DNA from: Pyronema omphalodes
Taxonomy: Eukaryota; Ascomycota; Pezizomycetes; Pezizales; Pyronemataceae
Assembly (NCBI GenBank): GCA_024516155.1
Contig: JAJJXM010000003.1
Location: 1,178,001 to 1,242,000 of the forward strand
Direction: 5' to 3'
DNA: 64,000 nucleotides
The notes beneath the pieces are model-generated. The model searched no databases. It worked only from the letters and a program-made list of their open reading frames with translations, and had not been told where the DNA came from. The position numbers were made by a program, and so were the translations under genes. Of the stretch, positions 36,946 through 51,503 are shown piece by piece. Numbering within the stretch: the first letter of the stretch is position 1; every line of letters starts with the position of its first letter.

Positions 36946-39706
36946 TTAAGGTGCGGGCAAGATCCCGAGAAGAAGTCTGGACTGTTATTTCTCTTGTTGT
37001 ATGCATATAGACGCGTACTGAAGCTTGAAATGTGGAGTCATGATAGTTCATGGTGCCTGAATTCCTGCCGCCAAGAACACGTGGATATATTATGATGTTT
37101 AATAGAAACATCCTTATTGGACTGGCATTTTTGGTAGTTGTTCTAGGATAATGTCGGTCGTGTGCCTGAAATATGGCATCATGATCTTTCGTTAATCGTC
37201 GAGTCGTGGTGGGCTAGGGTGTGTTTGCCAAGTATAAGTGTAATTGAAGGAAAAGCCCAAAACCGTTATGTTCGGATGCCCGGGGTTAGTTCATCAGTCT
37301 GGATTCTTCATCATACGTTTTTTTTTGTTCCTTCCTTTGGAACGGTGTTGTCTGGCGGGATGTGAAGTCGTTGCGGTTCATGATGCGTGATGCCAAGCGC
37401 ACGTGGAGGAGCGGACCATATGCCGTGGTGCGGTTTCTAATACAAGAACAATGATTGGTCCAAAGATTGTAGGTTCTGTATGATGTATAATTATGGTACG
37501 CCTGGCAATTACGCAAGCGCGGGAACTTGAAGCATTCGTGATTGCTCATGAAGGACATGGAGATGGAAGTGGAAGTGGGGGTGCCGTCACCTCTGGTGTG
37601 ACAAACTAGTACATTCTTGGATGATGTCCACCGGGCAGCATGGGCAGCACACTTGAAGATTAACCCGGCCTCAATACTCGTTATATTTGGGCGCGAAGCA
37701 CTTGCTCTGAGAATTATACGGATATGTATGTCTGCGCTTGTCTATATATAATACATAGGAACAAACAGAAGAATGCTTCCCTTGCTTGTAATACTCATCA
37801 TTTCCTAGAATTCTACCTTGTATACATAGCTTCGCAAACTGCTTTATTTTCTGGTAATTATAAGACCAATTGATATTTTCACTTTCCACAGGACCACAGC
37901 TGCAGTTCCTGACCGAAAAATACCAAGTATATGTACTCCTCTTTATTTTTAGTATTAAAAATTTCTGATCAATGATCATTTGTGGTTAGATTTTATGCAA
38001 CCATGTCAAAGCCGGTGGAAGTCACGGAAACAGCTGCTGTGGTGATATATCTTTCATCCTTCAGATCTAAAAACTCTTGCCGTGACAGCACCATATTCGC
38101 AGTATAGAATATTAGTTACAGTAAGTCACATCATCTCATACCAGCTAACAAAAATGCCCACATATCTTAAATAACTTGTAATTAAAACCCGATAAAGCTT
38201 TCAGTACGACTATCGTAGTTAATGCTAATCTCAGCACAATCATAACTCTTCATCTGAGCCTTCTTGTAGCGGCAAATAAAAGCCATACAGAGCTTGCAAG
38301 ATTCTATGCCTGCAAGATATAGAATTAAAACTTTCATTTCGCAGCCCCTTGCATTCATTTCATCCGCAGTATGAACCTCTCAGACTTCTTTGCAAGGAAG
38401 GTAAAGCACAAAAGTAGTGATACCCCATGACTGAATCATCCAATCCTCTTGGATGCATCACCCAATGAACCGCAGAACCACACAAGGGCACATTACTTAC
38501 CATCTTCCGAGTGATTTCATATGAGCATCCATACTCGCTACCGGTATTTTCCTTGTGGTAGCTTTTGTCAGTTATAGGTGCATGAACCTTTGCCCTTAAA
38601 CATTCTTTCTCCTTTTTCTTTATAGCTTCGTATTTATTTCTTCTACACGATATAAACACCACTTATTCCGAGCTATTAACCCCATCATTCCCCCCTGCTT
38701 CCCAAATGCCCTGTCAGAATCCTTAACCTCACTCCAGCAACAAGTAACCATCTTCCAATCCGCAAGCCAACCCCACATCACGAAAGCCATCACAATAAAC
38801 CATCCCATCCTAAAAACCCGCCATAATCAACCCCTCTCTGTGGTCTTTATGCCCTAGATCATCTATCCCCATCAAAAAGGCCATCGCCGGTGTGTGTGTC
38901 TATGCATATGTGCATATGTAAATCTTCAAATCTCCCTAACTTAAAGATACAGGTAGAAAAATACCAGTGAGGTCGAACATGAAATAATGAAGCAATGATC
39001 CCCGGTATCACCTACGGGGTTAATATTCGTAATTCACGATCCTTCAGGTTCCTTATGATTGATTGAATCGTTCAAATACTGACAGAAACGAGGTTATTAT
39101 TTGTGATTATGTTGTGATCTGTGAGGATTCATGAAGTCTTCTTCAACAGCGTGCAATACGATAGTGGAAGATGGGAATGGGATCGGGAGTGTGTTGGATT
39201 GTCGTACGAAATGACGGCGCCTGATAACCCGAGAGTTCGTTGAACCGGTAAGGCAAACTTGAGCGGGTGTCTGTCTTCCATGCAAGTACTTTACCGCAGT
39301 TTGATTCAATGAATTCCGGGACCTGTCAAAGCAACAGGTTGATGACCTAATAAGTGAAGTTTGCACATAAAATATGATTTGACAATAAAAAATGAAAATA
39401 GAATAATGTAAAGTTTTCTAGTTTCAACTAAGAGAACATTTTCAGGCACAAAAATATGTAAAGACATAGTGTCACCAAGTACATGCCCAGATCAGAGCTC
39501 CCACATGCAAATCAACAGATTCAAAATAATTTTAGCATCCCAACAACCCAAGCAACAACACCGGTGACCAAATCTATCATACAAGTAACCAAAAGCAATG
39601 AATTTTCCTTTACCCATACCATCCCAATGCTCCAACGCGCGATCATAAATCATGAAATCAAAGGTATCAAAAGCACAAAAATCGTGAATTATCGTAGTCT
39701 AGACGT

Positions 39707-41109
<1,403 letters not shown>

Positions 41110-41673
41110 GTTGATTGTGGATGGGTATTAGGAATTAGGTGGTATGTAGATTGTCTTGCAAAGTGCTGAAAAGAAAGGGTATACAACGAGACAAATGCAG
41201 AACGATGTTGGAGTGTGATGTCTCAAAGATGGAGGATGGAGGGGAAAAGCGGGTTCAAGTACTCGTTGACGGGTCGACGCGGGGAGGTGAAAAAAGGCTG
41301 GAAAATTTGGCCGGAGGGAGGGGTTTTTTCTTCGTAGTGAGATTGCTCCCCACTTAGCGTTCAGCCGCAGCCCGCGGACAACCTTGGAGTTGGCAGGCAG
41401 CCAGCCCACGCCACAGCCCCAGAGAGAACCCTGGGTGCGCTTGACAGCCCTTTACGCAAAACAGCGGCTTTCTAACCAAAAGAAACGCGCCGAACTGCAG
41501 AATTCCTGAGTTTGTTCCTCGCCTTGTCCGCATCAATGTTGGCGGTGTTGCTTTTTTTTTTTCTTGCTGGGATGCGCGCGACGACATTTTCAGCCGCCTG
41601 CGATAGCCAAGACAGTTTTTCGTGACTTCTGTCTGCCCTCGCTGTTTTCCATAAAACACCTGCCTCTATCTCC
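41110..41673. promoter_or_regulatory. Divergent promoter between PRMT1 and POP8-like genes
   Basis: 564 bp between two start codons facing away from each other. It is GC-richer than the surrounding intergenic DNA, with short T/A runs near 41548. No specific operator is recognisable, and antisense open frames within it look spurious. Confidence 0.6.
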
Positions 41674-42157
41674 ATGTCGTCTACATCCATTCCTCCGCAG
41701 ACTCAACCCGGGAAGAAGCTTCCCCCGCCCGAGCATGTAACCATTCGTGAGCATGATTGGGCCTATGCTGCTCTGCAAATGTATGTATCTTTCTTTCAAT
41801 CTCAGACATGAACTCTAGCTGACAATTGGCAGGATTTTTGATCCACCCTACAAACCAGAGATTGACAACGTGTCCTGGCCGCCAGATATTCTCACCTGGC
41901 GCTCTATGCTCACCAGTGCACTTACGCAGTTCCTTGGTGTTACTGGCTCTGCAATCTCAATCGATATATTACATCTTGACGGCGATGAGGCCTGGCTACG
42001 GATACCCAGAGTTGATTTGATGCATTTTAAGGCTGGAGTCAGTGGATATGTTGGATTCACAGATGGCCGCAACGTTGGATTCAGAACCATTGGAACCAGT
42101 GAGTTCTTGATGGGACTTGCAAGCAAGAAGGCCGAGGATAGCATTTGGACAGATTGA
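41674..42157 (+). CDS. POP8: POP8-like subunit of RNase P / RNase MRP
   Basis: Small protein subunit of the ribonucleoproteins that trim pre-tRNA 5' ends (RNase P) and process rRNA (RNase MRP). Exons 41674-41780 and 41833-42157 are joined across a 52-bp intron; the product is 143 aa. The N-terminal 30 residues are proline-rich. The core runs WRSMLTSALTQFLGVTGSAISIDILHLDG, then WLRIPRVD and a VSGYVGF segment, which matches the compact alpha/beta fold of fungal POP8 proteins as I remember them. The intron is needed to restore IFDPPYKP. A second possible donor just after the stop codon (near 42161) could belong to a UTR intron. The identification rests on memory of the family, not a search. Confidence 0.75.
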
Positions 42158-42985
42158 AATGGTAAGAATAGACTTTCCTCTATACTCGCATTCACCTACA
42201 CCTCCACCTCCATCCTGCCTGATGATACCATTCCAACATTCGCAGTTTTCACGGTAGCATACGCATAGAACCCATTCTAGTGTGCTTTGACCGCCCGAAT
42301 GACCTTCCTTGGAAGTCTGATCTGGATTATCTTATTGAAATTTTTTCTTCCATTTTTGAAGCAACTTTTGCTAACATTCAATGGTAGCCTTCGGTCTCAA
42401 TTCCTCTCCATTACAAACCGTTTGATTACGGTGTGCCTTTATTGAACTGCTGGTTCTTCGGACTGCGTCTGTGAGATGAGATCACCGTTAAGCCACTGCT
42501 ACACAATGCCGTCTATCCAATTGCAAGATATTTCGATGCCGGCTGCAACCCCTGTCCCCGGTCTTGCGGGGGATTCTCACAAGAAGCGTGATCAACGCGT
42601 GAAGATCTCCCTTAGAGGCTTTACTTCGTCATACCCCACCTGTATATAGATCATGTTTCGTATATTTGTGCTTTTACGCACAATTCCATGACGGAATAAA
42701 AACTACCAAAAATCAATCGTAAAGAATTGCCTTATCAACTCCTGTTGTGCGTGTGCGCGATTCCAAACTCTTCTGCGCATAGGCCCAGTAAAAGCCATGG
42801 GAGCTCCACTCCGGCTCCTAGCGCGTAACACGCGGACCCTGAATAACGGAACAAAACGCAACCTCCCCGCCGCCCCCTTCCCCGTACCTCTACATCACCA
42901 TTGTCGTCAACTCAATTCCTTTTAGACCGCACCTTCCTTCAACAACAACAAGTAACCAAGTCCAATTGCAACCGCAACTGTCAAG
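42158..42985. other. Intergenic stretch between POP8-like and EXPERA genes
   Basis: About 830 bp with no open frame of note. It serves as the 3' flank of the POP8-like gene and the promoter of the next gene; the last 150 bp are C-rich, as in many fungal core promoters. Confidence 0.6.
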
Positions 42986-43677
42986 ATGTTCACAACCTCC
43001 CGCCCTCGCGACAAATTTTACATCCTCTTCCTCATCAGCTTCATCCCCACGATCCTCTTCTTCGACTCCGTTGCGCTATACCCTGAGCACCTAATCCCCA
43101 CTCCCTTGCAATCGTTGCAAATCTTCTACCACAGCACCTTTCACGATCCTCTTCTCATTAACAGACCGCCATGGTTCCATTTCTTTTCCTTGGTGGAATT
43201 ATTCTACCAGTTCCCTGCCGCTGTTTACATTATGTATCTGTTGAAGAAGAGAAGCTATAAGGCAGCTCCTCATACTTTGGTTTGGGCTACTATCGCGGCT
43301 GGAACTACTGCTACTTGTGTTTATGAGTTTGCTGTGTCGGATGAGATGGATAATGGAATGAAGTGGGCGTTGGGTGGAATGTATGGATGTTATGGATTGA
43401 TCTGTAAGTGACCTTATCCTGGATGATGAAGCTTTGAGTGGAGGGGGGGGGGGGCGGGTGGTGAGGAGGAAGAATTGGGGGTGACGACTGTGATGACTGT
43501 GATGACTGTGATGAATTCCAGGAGGGATAAAAAGGGATTGGATAAGAAGAAGAAGAAGAAGAAGGCTAATTATTGAATTTTTGAATAGTCACCATCATGG
43601 CAGGAGATATGTTCTGCCGTATCTCGCGGACTCTCCGTGAGTGTGCTAGGGTTGAGGATGACCGTAAGATGTTGTAA
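42986..43677 (+). CDS. EXPERA-domain membrane protein (TMEM97 / sigma-2 receptor-like)
   Basis: Four-helix endoplasmic-reticulum membrane protein of the family containing TMEM97 and emopamil-binding-like proteins, linked in animals to sterol handling. Exons 42986-43403 and 43589-43677 join to 168 aa, typical for the family. Helices lie at about residues 10-27, 65-82, 92-112 and 125-147. The segment PPWFHFFSLVELFYQFPAAV, with acidic and aromatic residues inside the membrane, is characteristic of the EXPERA fold. The C-terminus ends in a basic tail (RISRTLRECARVEDDRKML). The 185-bp intron is long for this genome and contains a G-run, GTGATGACT repeats and an AGA-rich tract. The fungal role is not established. 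Confidence 0.85.
43431..43565. repeat. Simple-sequence tract inside the EXPERA gene intron
   Basis: Contains a run of about 13 G, three GTGATGACT-like units and an (AGA)n tract. It explains why this intron is about three times longer than others in the window. Confidence 0.8.
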
Positions 43678-46654
43678 AAAATCTAGATAACATCTAGAAA
43701 TAAATCAGCACTTCGCTTTATGGATGGGGAAGAGATTGGCGAAAACCGAGGTGGTACATATATATACATACACATACTGGATGGCATACATAGTGGAGTC
43801 GGTGGTCTAGCTACGAAATCGAATTTGGTGGCTAGGTATATCGTGGCGGATGACATTGCATGCTGCAGTTGTTATCAGGATAGGATTGCATCATTCTTTT
43901 TTTTTTATCTTTTGTTCAGTTAAGTTAAGTTCAGCTGAAGAGGTCAGGTCAGGTGAGAGTAAGGTTGGATATAGAAGATGAGAGGCTTGCAGAATAGATA
44001 GGGCTGGAAGGAATGGAGTTCGGTTTGAGGAAGCGGATGTCATTTACTAGATTTGAAGCCGGTGGACGTAGGGATATGGATTGCACTTAGATAACATAAC
44101 TTTAAACCTTAATCTTAATTCTGTGAACCAAATAATAACCTTTGTCCGGTGTGTAAATTACACCATTGCACTGAATAATTGTAGACTAGGCATTATAAAC
44201 CCGGGTCTGATGGTGTTAAACCCGGTGTCCCCAGATATGGAAGCCGTACCGGAAGAGGCACTTCAGATCAGGTCATGTTATGGTTATGGTTATTGCCCAC
44301 CGGACTCCCCGGGTTTCGGATCCTCGACCGAAAGACCAAACGACCAAACGGCTTCCATATCTTCTTCCCTAGACCGGAAAGCTTATTTAGAGCACCCCGT
44401 CGATTTCCATACGTCACATCTTTGTCGAGTCGGTACATACGGACATGTTATGATATTCCGGGGGTTCGGATATCTCGAGTCTAGAGATTCCACATGCTTC
44501 TGCTTCTCTAGACTCCGCTGTCCGGCAAGTGCGAGCATAGGGTATCTAGATAACTACGTACGGTGTAGACTTGCAGACCGGTGGACATAGTTCATACCGT
44601 CCATGGTTCGGATATGGTCCAATCATTAACGGCGGTCTCTAAAAGACGTATCTTCTCTAGCAAAGTGTACTCTAACAGCTCGCAGGTGATGGCAAATTGC
44701 ACCCCATCTCGCCAGCGCAGAGCTTGTATGTAGCGGACGTCAGCTTTCAGGCAGCTTTTCAGGTAGCCCTTTCACCAGTTATCAGGCAGCTGTTCAAGAG
44801 GCCTTTCACCAGTTATCAGGCAACTTTCCCTTTGCACCATAGACACCGGGCAGGCTTAACAAGCGCCACACCAGCGATAAAGTGGATAAGGTGGATGAGC
44901 TGGATAAGACCATAGACAAGGCCCTGGGATCTCATGAAACGTGTATGGATAAGGTGATAGAAGCGATGGTAGGGTCATGGAACAGACATGGAAGAGACAT
45001 GGAACACACTCCTCCGAAGCCCCGGAACACCCAATAGCCCTATGAATCATACCCTACACCTAAAACCTAGCTGTTGACGTCCATGACATGTGCGTCCGCA
45101 ATTTGGCAGGTCGATAGATTTCCAAAGGAGCCATGGATCGTGTGATATCATACAGGAGTTAGAGTACGTCAAGTGTTTCTAGAGCATACTTTAGCACTTC
45201 CATACCAAGCCATGTAGTCGACATAAACTCTATCCGCCATCCTTAAACGAAACCTTTCTTCCGCAAGTCTCGATAGTTCCCCGGAAGTAAAACATACTTC
45301 AGCACAAGACTTCAGCACGGACGGAGATGAAGGCAATGATGATCGGCAAAGACCGCTACGGGTGACCTAGGCTTCGATTTCAACATTTTTTTTCGATTCA
45401 CCACAGGGCACCTAATCACCAGCCTCTCACTTTGTGAAAATGCTTCGATGACGGGACTTTCTTTTTCGAACCTTGTCGATTATGTCTGTCCTTTTTCGAA
45501 CGCCATCACTTTCTTCTATGTACCCTGGTCCACCGTTGTCGGCCAGCTATTTCGTCGGAACTTGTCAAAAACCTTGTCAGACCTTGTCGGACCTTGTCGA
45601 GGTACACCAATGGGGTTCGCATTGGCGAGGCTCAGCGGAGCGGGCATCGGTTCGACACACCGGAATCATCGTCACTATTCGTTAGCAATAGAGTTCCTCT
45701 AGTTGGCATTTGGTCTCCGCTGCCGCAACCAGACAGGTGATGGTGGTGGTGGGGGGGAGGGAGAGGGGGCTCGGGGCGGCGTTTATTCCCTGGCTGGGAT
45801 CTTCGCGCATCGTGCATGCGTGCACCACATGTCAACCCTTCTGCTGCCTTTGGATTTGTCTTGTGTGTGTTATGGAAGATATTGGTGGTTCAATTTGTTG
45901 TTCGAGACTGTCTACTTTGAGGTTTTTTTATCATTGATTCTGTCTGTATCGTACATGTGGTCATGGTGATTTACTCACGCATTATTGCCTTTGTGTCAGC
46001 TCTCTGTGATAATTCTTGCAGTTTGATGCAGTTTATTGCATCTTTTACAGCAGAGCAGTGGGCCTTTTGGTAAGTTTCAGCTCCGCTCGACACTCATCTC
46101 ACGCACGACGACCACCATACTTGCAGCGACTTTCATCCATACATCACCACAATTCACCATCAACCCCCCATCATCATCATCATCATCACCATCACGCTAG
46201 AAAGCTAAACTAAAGCCGTCCATCCAACGGCACTGGCACCCAGATATGCGTGTTTGCAGTTCCTTTGTATGTAGTTCGGTGGTTTCTGCACCCATGCATT
46301 CGCCCGATACACAGACCTCGAGCCGCGCCCTGCATCGCATCCACATAAGCTTGCTATTGCCGGCGCGGTAGGTAGAGAAGGTTCAACTCTAGAAGGAAGG
46401 AAATGGTACGGGAGCTACATGATTAATCCCAGTAAATCGGGCGCCGTAAAGTATATGACAAAAGCGATGGTACTGGATCAAAAGTACTACAGCAAGTCGC
46501 GTAGTCCACGTACGCATGCGTACACCAAAGACACACACAACACCAGTAGTAATTACTTATATTTGCCGGGCATCCCCGCGTGTTGACCTGGGCTTGATAT
46601 GTTGTTTTGATGAATGATATGTGAGTGGGGGAACAAAAAACAACAGCTCGAAAT
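43678..46654. other. Gene-free stretch before the F-box gene
   Basis: About 3 kb without a supported gene. The longest plus-strand open frame (about 44081-44590) starts on a non-ATG codon and shows no domain. Small repeats: a 34-bp period at 44747-44825, CCTTGTCGGA-like units at about 45560-45600, a G-rich GGTGGT tract near 45740, and (CAT)n near 46165-46195. Confidence 0.65.
44747..44825. repeat. 34-bp tandem repeat, about 2.3 copies
   Basis: A core beginning CCTTTCACCAGTTATCAGGC occurs at 44768-44788 and 44802-44822, linked by GCAGCT(T/G)TTCA spacers, with a partial copy just upstream. Confidence 0.8.
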
Positions 46655-48430
46655 ATGAAGTCCAAGATCAAGGGCTTCTTTGAAGACCTTGTCCAAGGAC
46701 TAAAAAAGAAAAAGATAAAGAAAAAACTAAAGCCTTTACAGAAGGTTACCTCTATTACTCGGAAATTCTCGAATCGATCACAGAAAGATAACGACCTCAA
46801 ACCTACAAAACCATCAGTTCAGGTTCCCGAGCCAGATATTCCTCCTCGAACATCCGATAGCGATAGCCCGACTCTATACGAGCCCTTAGCGGTCCCCGGA
46901 ATTCCAGCAGCCCAAAGACTTCCTCAAGAGGTCTTTGAATGTATCAACACTCACCTCAGAGAGCTGTATACCAATGCTTCCGAAGCTTCCTGCGAATCAT
47001 GCATTCTAGCAACCCTTTGTTCAGCCTCTAAAGTCTGTCAAAACTGGCGAGACGGACTAATTCCAGTTATGTATGTTTATATACTTTTTTAACCCAGGCA
47101 TATATTTCCATCATACGACCTCAGCTAACCTAGGGAACCTTTCAGCTACCGCGATATCTATCTCACCTCTCCCAACGTTTCCAAAAAATCCACCCGGCTG
47201 CACCAATGCCGAATCTCCCTTCTCCGCCGGACCCTCAGCACCCGCCCAGACTACGCAATCCACTGCACCAAGCTCACCCTCCCCCCTCATGATCCCTCCC
47301 TGAAGCCCAAAGATGCCTCCCGTATCGAAAGCAATGTCTCGGCCCTAATCCGTCATTGTCCCAACCTCCGTTCCCTCAGCGGCTTACACACGCCCTTCAC
47401 CGGCTCCGAATCCCCCATCCACACAGCTCTAGCAACCCGGCAACACCTTCGTGAACATCTCTGGCTTGTCTCCACCACCACCCCGTTACAGTTCACCGAC
47501 TCCCAATCCTTTGTCTCCCTTCACCGGTCCTGGCGTTCCTTGGAAACCCTGGTGATGCAAGGCGCAACTCTTAACGCCGGTGGAGGAGGCCTGAATCATT
47601 TAACCTTCGCGGATATCTTCGCCCAATTACCATCCCTCAAGAAGCTTATGATCTCCCGGTTCCAAGCCTATGAATTCAACGACCACACACTCCTGAGTAT
47701 CCCACGGTCCGTAACACATCTTCGATTAGGGAAGCTTCCCGGCCTAACAGCCGGGGGGTTGATGACATTTTCGCAGCAGCGTCGAGGGATCCATACCCTA
47801 GCGCTCCTGGAGCTAGAGCTACAATCCATGACGACTATCGCCGCGATATTAAAGATGCCATTAAAGAAATTAACATTTCTTCAGACATCTTCACCATCTC
47901 CGGCGTTGTTGGTTAGTGGGACTTTGGAATGGTTGCATTGGGATGTATTGAGGCCTGGACCTGCGACTGGAGCGGTGGCGGCTAGTATTGTGCATGGACA
48001 TTTATCTGCGCTTAGGTCACTGAGAGCTCCGGCGGATAGGGATGGGGTTCTGCAGGGGGTTTGTAGACCGGTTGAATCCATTTTGTTGCCTTATGATACT
48101 CTATCGCCTGGAAGGAGGGGACAGACAAGGCTACTACCGTTGGCGAGGATAGAGGCGGAGAGAAGGATTCTGGAGGCGAGGGAAAGGGCGTTTGTGAGTG
48201 TGCTGGATAAGAAGGGGTATGATTGGATGGGATGGAATGGGAGTGCGAGGTTGTGGAGGTGTAAGGAGTTGCAGGGGGGATGGATGGGGGATCCGAGAAG
48301 TGGCGTGGAGTATACGTTGAGACCGGATGTGAAGGGGAGTAGAGAGGCCGTGGCGAAGGTTGCGGATGTGTTAGGAAACAGAGGGGGACGGAGGAAGGAG
48401 GAGGATTTGGGATTGGGGATACTGTTTTAG
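46655..48430 (+). CDS. F-box / leucine-rich-repeat-like protein
   Basis: Putative substrate receptor of an SCF ubiquitin ligase. Exons 46655-47070 and 47146-48430 join in frame (AT|C) across a 75-bp intron to 566 aa. Residues 1-50 are strongly basic (KKKKIKKKLK). An F-box-like segment follows at about 90-145: RLPQEVFECINTHL, then LATLCSASKVCQNWRDGLIP and, after splicing, VIYRDIYL, the usual end of fungal F-box domains. The rest has irregular leucine-rich segments (CPNLRSLSGL, LPSLKKLMISRF, VTHLRLGKL). The intron interrupts the F-box, so neither exon alone looks like one. The C-terminal 100 residues are basic and less structured. The start is the first in-frame ATG; the frame extends upstream only through a GTG. 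Substrate unknown. Confidence 0.85.
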
Positions 48431-51400
48431 GGGTGATGATGGACGATGTAATGTGGTGAGAGGACGACGATAACGATTTACGAGGGATGACGGCTGGGAT
48501 TTTGAGATTGGGAGGTTTATGTTTTTTTTTGTTTGGATTTGGAGTATTACGAAGGAATAGCGGGGATAATGTGGAGGAAGTGGACTGGTACATGACATAT
48601 GCAAGGGACGAGAGTATATGAAGCGATGGGATTAAGCGAAGCAAAGCAAGCAGCGACACGGCAACCGGCAACCGGATGGGAGTAAATGCATCAACAACAC
48701 CGCAGGATGAATGGACGGATTTACGGACAGCTTTACGCCTTTTATTTCTTTTGTTCTGAACAGGATTTTGATTTTGATTTTGATTTTGATTTTGACTTTG
48801 ATTTTGTATTAACCAAGCGGCGATAGGACATTCGTTGGATTTTACCCATGATTTTATGGACGGGGATACGGACGGGGATACTGTAACATATTGACTACGG
48901 TCACAGGATATCACTCTTTTGAGTCATTACGCATTTGTCGTGCAAACCCCTTCAACAGGCGGTGTATTTTTTCTATGTTTTATGTAGGACTGAATAAAAA
49001 ACAATTACTATCGTTAAATAACTTCCAGCTTGTCTTTTGTGATAGTTGGATGTGCCAGCTAGAGTCAAAGATTGAGATGACGAAAACTTGATGCACAATG
49101 ACAGCGCTGAGTGTTTCAGAATCTGGATTTAGCGACTTTGACTTTCTGCCATGAACTTTAACGATTAGTATAACTTAGCATTCAGATACAGTCATAGAGT
49201 CATGAATACCAAATTTTCTCCCAAGCGGGAGCCGACACCCAAAAAGCAATTAATCGTGATCAAATACATATTCCCTTCCAAAACCTTACCCAGCACTAAT
49301 ACAATTGAACCAAAAAAACATGATGAACCGACACCATAGGCTGCCGTCTCCCTACCTTCCACCTCCAATTTCGGAGCAGCTCGAGCCTCCCCGGCCAGCA
49401 CCGTACCACGGTACCACCTTCGGCTCAACCCCTGACTTGAATGTTCCGGGGTTTAGCCCTCGTTCTTATATTCCTTGTTACGCAGGGTTCCATTTAGGGA
49501 TCTTTTAGGACCACAATTACGAAAAATGGCTCTCCGATGATTATTGACATTACCAGCGCCTGAGTTCCGATAAAGTTCATTGGGCCTGGACGAGTCATGT
49601 CCTATGATTTCGTTTGACTGTGACAAGGTGATCGGCATCTTGCAATATTGGGAACAAGCGATGAGTATGGACGATTGAATGATTTTCTTTGGTGGCTTTT
49701 AGTGCTAGGTATTTACTTTTGTTTTGTTTTGTATTTGTTGTGTTGGATTTAATTTACAATTGGGAGGTTCAAAAATTCATGATGAGCCTGTACGTACACA
49801 AGTAATTCTTTGTTCTGTGAGTAGATATCGAGTGAAACGATTTACCCCTTATCATTAAATCCCTCTCTTCTTTCGAGATCTCATTCCTTATTTCAAGAAT
49901 ACCACTTATGAAAGAACATTATAGCATAATACCTCTACTAACAATTTCCAAGACCTTAACAGCATTATATGTCATTGTACCGCAATCCCTGTGCCCAAAG
50001 CCCATAGACCGACATTCCATAGGGCTGATAAACGGGCCACATCAAGGTTACTTGCATCAGGCACCATTAAAACAGAACCAATAAACAAGCGCCATGAAAA
50101 ACCTTATCCTCCACGTTAATCTGAACCCAATCAATTAGAGCTTCGTGACTGCCACTGTGTAATGCCCGATAAGCGACTCTTAATCTGTTGTGGATCGACA
50201 GGAGTTGTATGACAGAGGCTTTCAGACTACCCTTGCAGTTTTTAGTGGCTCCATAACGAACCAAAAACCAAAAATCAAGTGAGTTCCGTTTGGTACACAC
50301 GGCTTTTGTTTTGTGTACCCTGACATTGCTCGGCGCTCGGTATTATTTGAGTGGGACTTTCCGGGCTAGTCGCAGGTAACCGAATCATATTCAACTATAC
50401 CAACCGTGTTCCAGAATTTCAACCATATTCTCACATTTCTATTCGCCCTCCAAATCTATCTAGCCAGACAAGAGATATTAGATGCAATATTGGTTGAACT
50501 TGGGAAGTCTACCTGTCCTATTGATAGGTGAACTTTCCTCTAGCAACAAATGAACTTTGATAACACAATTAGCTAGATATTTCCCGAGCGCTTCCAAAAT
50601 TCACACTTGAATCTCTTCCAAGGTCCCAAAAAGTACCATGCAGCGAGTGTATAACAATTTTCTACCGACAGCTGTACAAGCCGTGACTTCTTTTGCTCCA
50701 AAGCTAGCATTTTCCCGAAAACCACTTAGGAGTTCTAAAGTACATCTCCTGTTAGATCCCGCTATTTGATCGACCACGAGAGTACGGGGAAATCTAGCCA
50801 TGATTAGTACCCGTATTAATACACAGAGCTCCAATCCTGCAGTTTGATATTGCGCGAGGAATGTTTGCTACATAGTTCATCTAATCTTATCCAATTACAT
50901 GCCATTGACAAGCCTGCAAATATCATGATGTGAATAATTACAAACACTTTCCGACAATTTTATCTCTGTCAGCCTTGGGGAGTTAGAAAGGAAGTGAATA
51001 CATTCCGGTCATAGCCCCCAAAAGTAAGAGCTCGCTAATCAATGTGCTACACAGGTTAAAGAAAATTCTTAATTGAGCACGGTTCTCACGATGGATAGTT
51101 TTATATGTGAACTGGAAGAGCGGGGAAATGTGCAGGGCTCTGTGGTGTTTGGCGTCATTCAAGTACCACTGTATATGGCTATGGCTATGGCTTAGCGAAT
51201 TATTCAGAAACTCACTGCATCTCACTCATATTATCGAGTCTGGAAGAACATGGGATGTTTCTGATGAAAAAGAATTAGGATGCTGAAACTATTACGCTCT
51301 TTTGTGGATGAGATACTATAGTGTAACAGTAACAAAAAAATAATGCTTTATCTTGGGCTAAAGCAAGTTGTCTCAGGAGATTCCGAGTCATTTGGATACG

Positions 51401-51503
51401 CTATTCTGGTCCTCCTATAATGTTTAAGAAAACTATATTAGAATTATGTGAAACACTACATTGTCCTTATTATCCATCAAACCATGGTCTTATCCCTCTA
51501 CAT
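48431..51503. other. Gene-free stretch
   Basis: About 3 kb. A 300-codon minus-strand open frame (48914-48012) overlaps the F-box gene and is proline/serine-rich antisense sequence. A short TTTTGA repeat lies near 48765-48800. The rest holds only short frames and AT-rich DNA; I see no RNA gene or element. Confidence 0.7.

Larger units (their letters stand above)
33804..39706. other. Long AT-rich gene-free region with diverged duplications
   Basis: About 5.9 kb between the 3' ends of sidA and the arginine methyltransferase gene. No frame shows a domain, a credible exon chain or a signal peptide. It contains two families of diverged tandem duplications (about 35214-35740 and 35911-36945, listed separately) and several T-runs. 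Nothing recognisable as a transposase or RNA gene was found. Confidence 0.75.

Noticed and set aside
44081..44590. 169-codon plus-strand frame
   Set aside because: Begins on a non-ATG codon, lies among repeats and shows no motif, signal peptide or splice partner.
48012..48914. 300-codon minus-strand frame overlapping the F-box gene
   Set aside because: Pro/Ser/Thr-rich antisense sequence with no domain; the plus-strand gene has a coherent splice model and F-box.
49305..49508. Small proline-rich plus-strand frame
   Set aside because: Too short, no signal peptide, and an antisense frame of similar length exists; neither has support.
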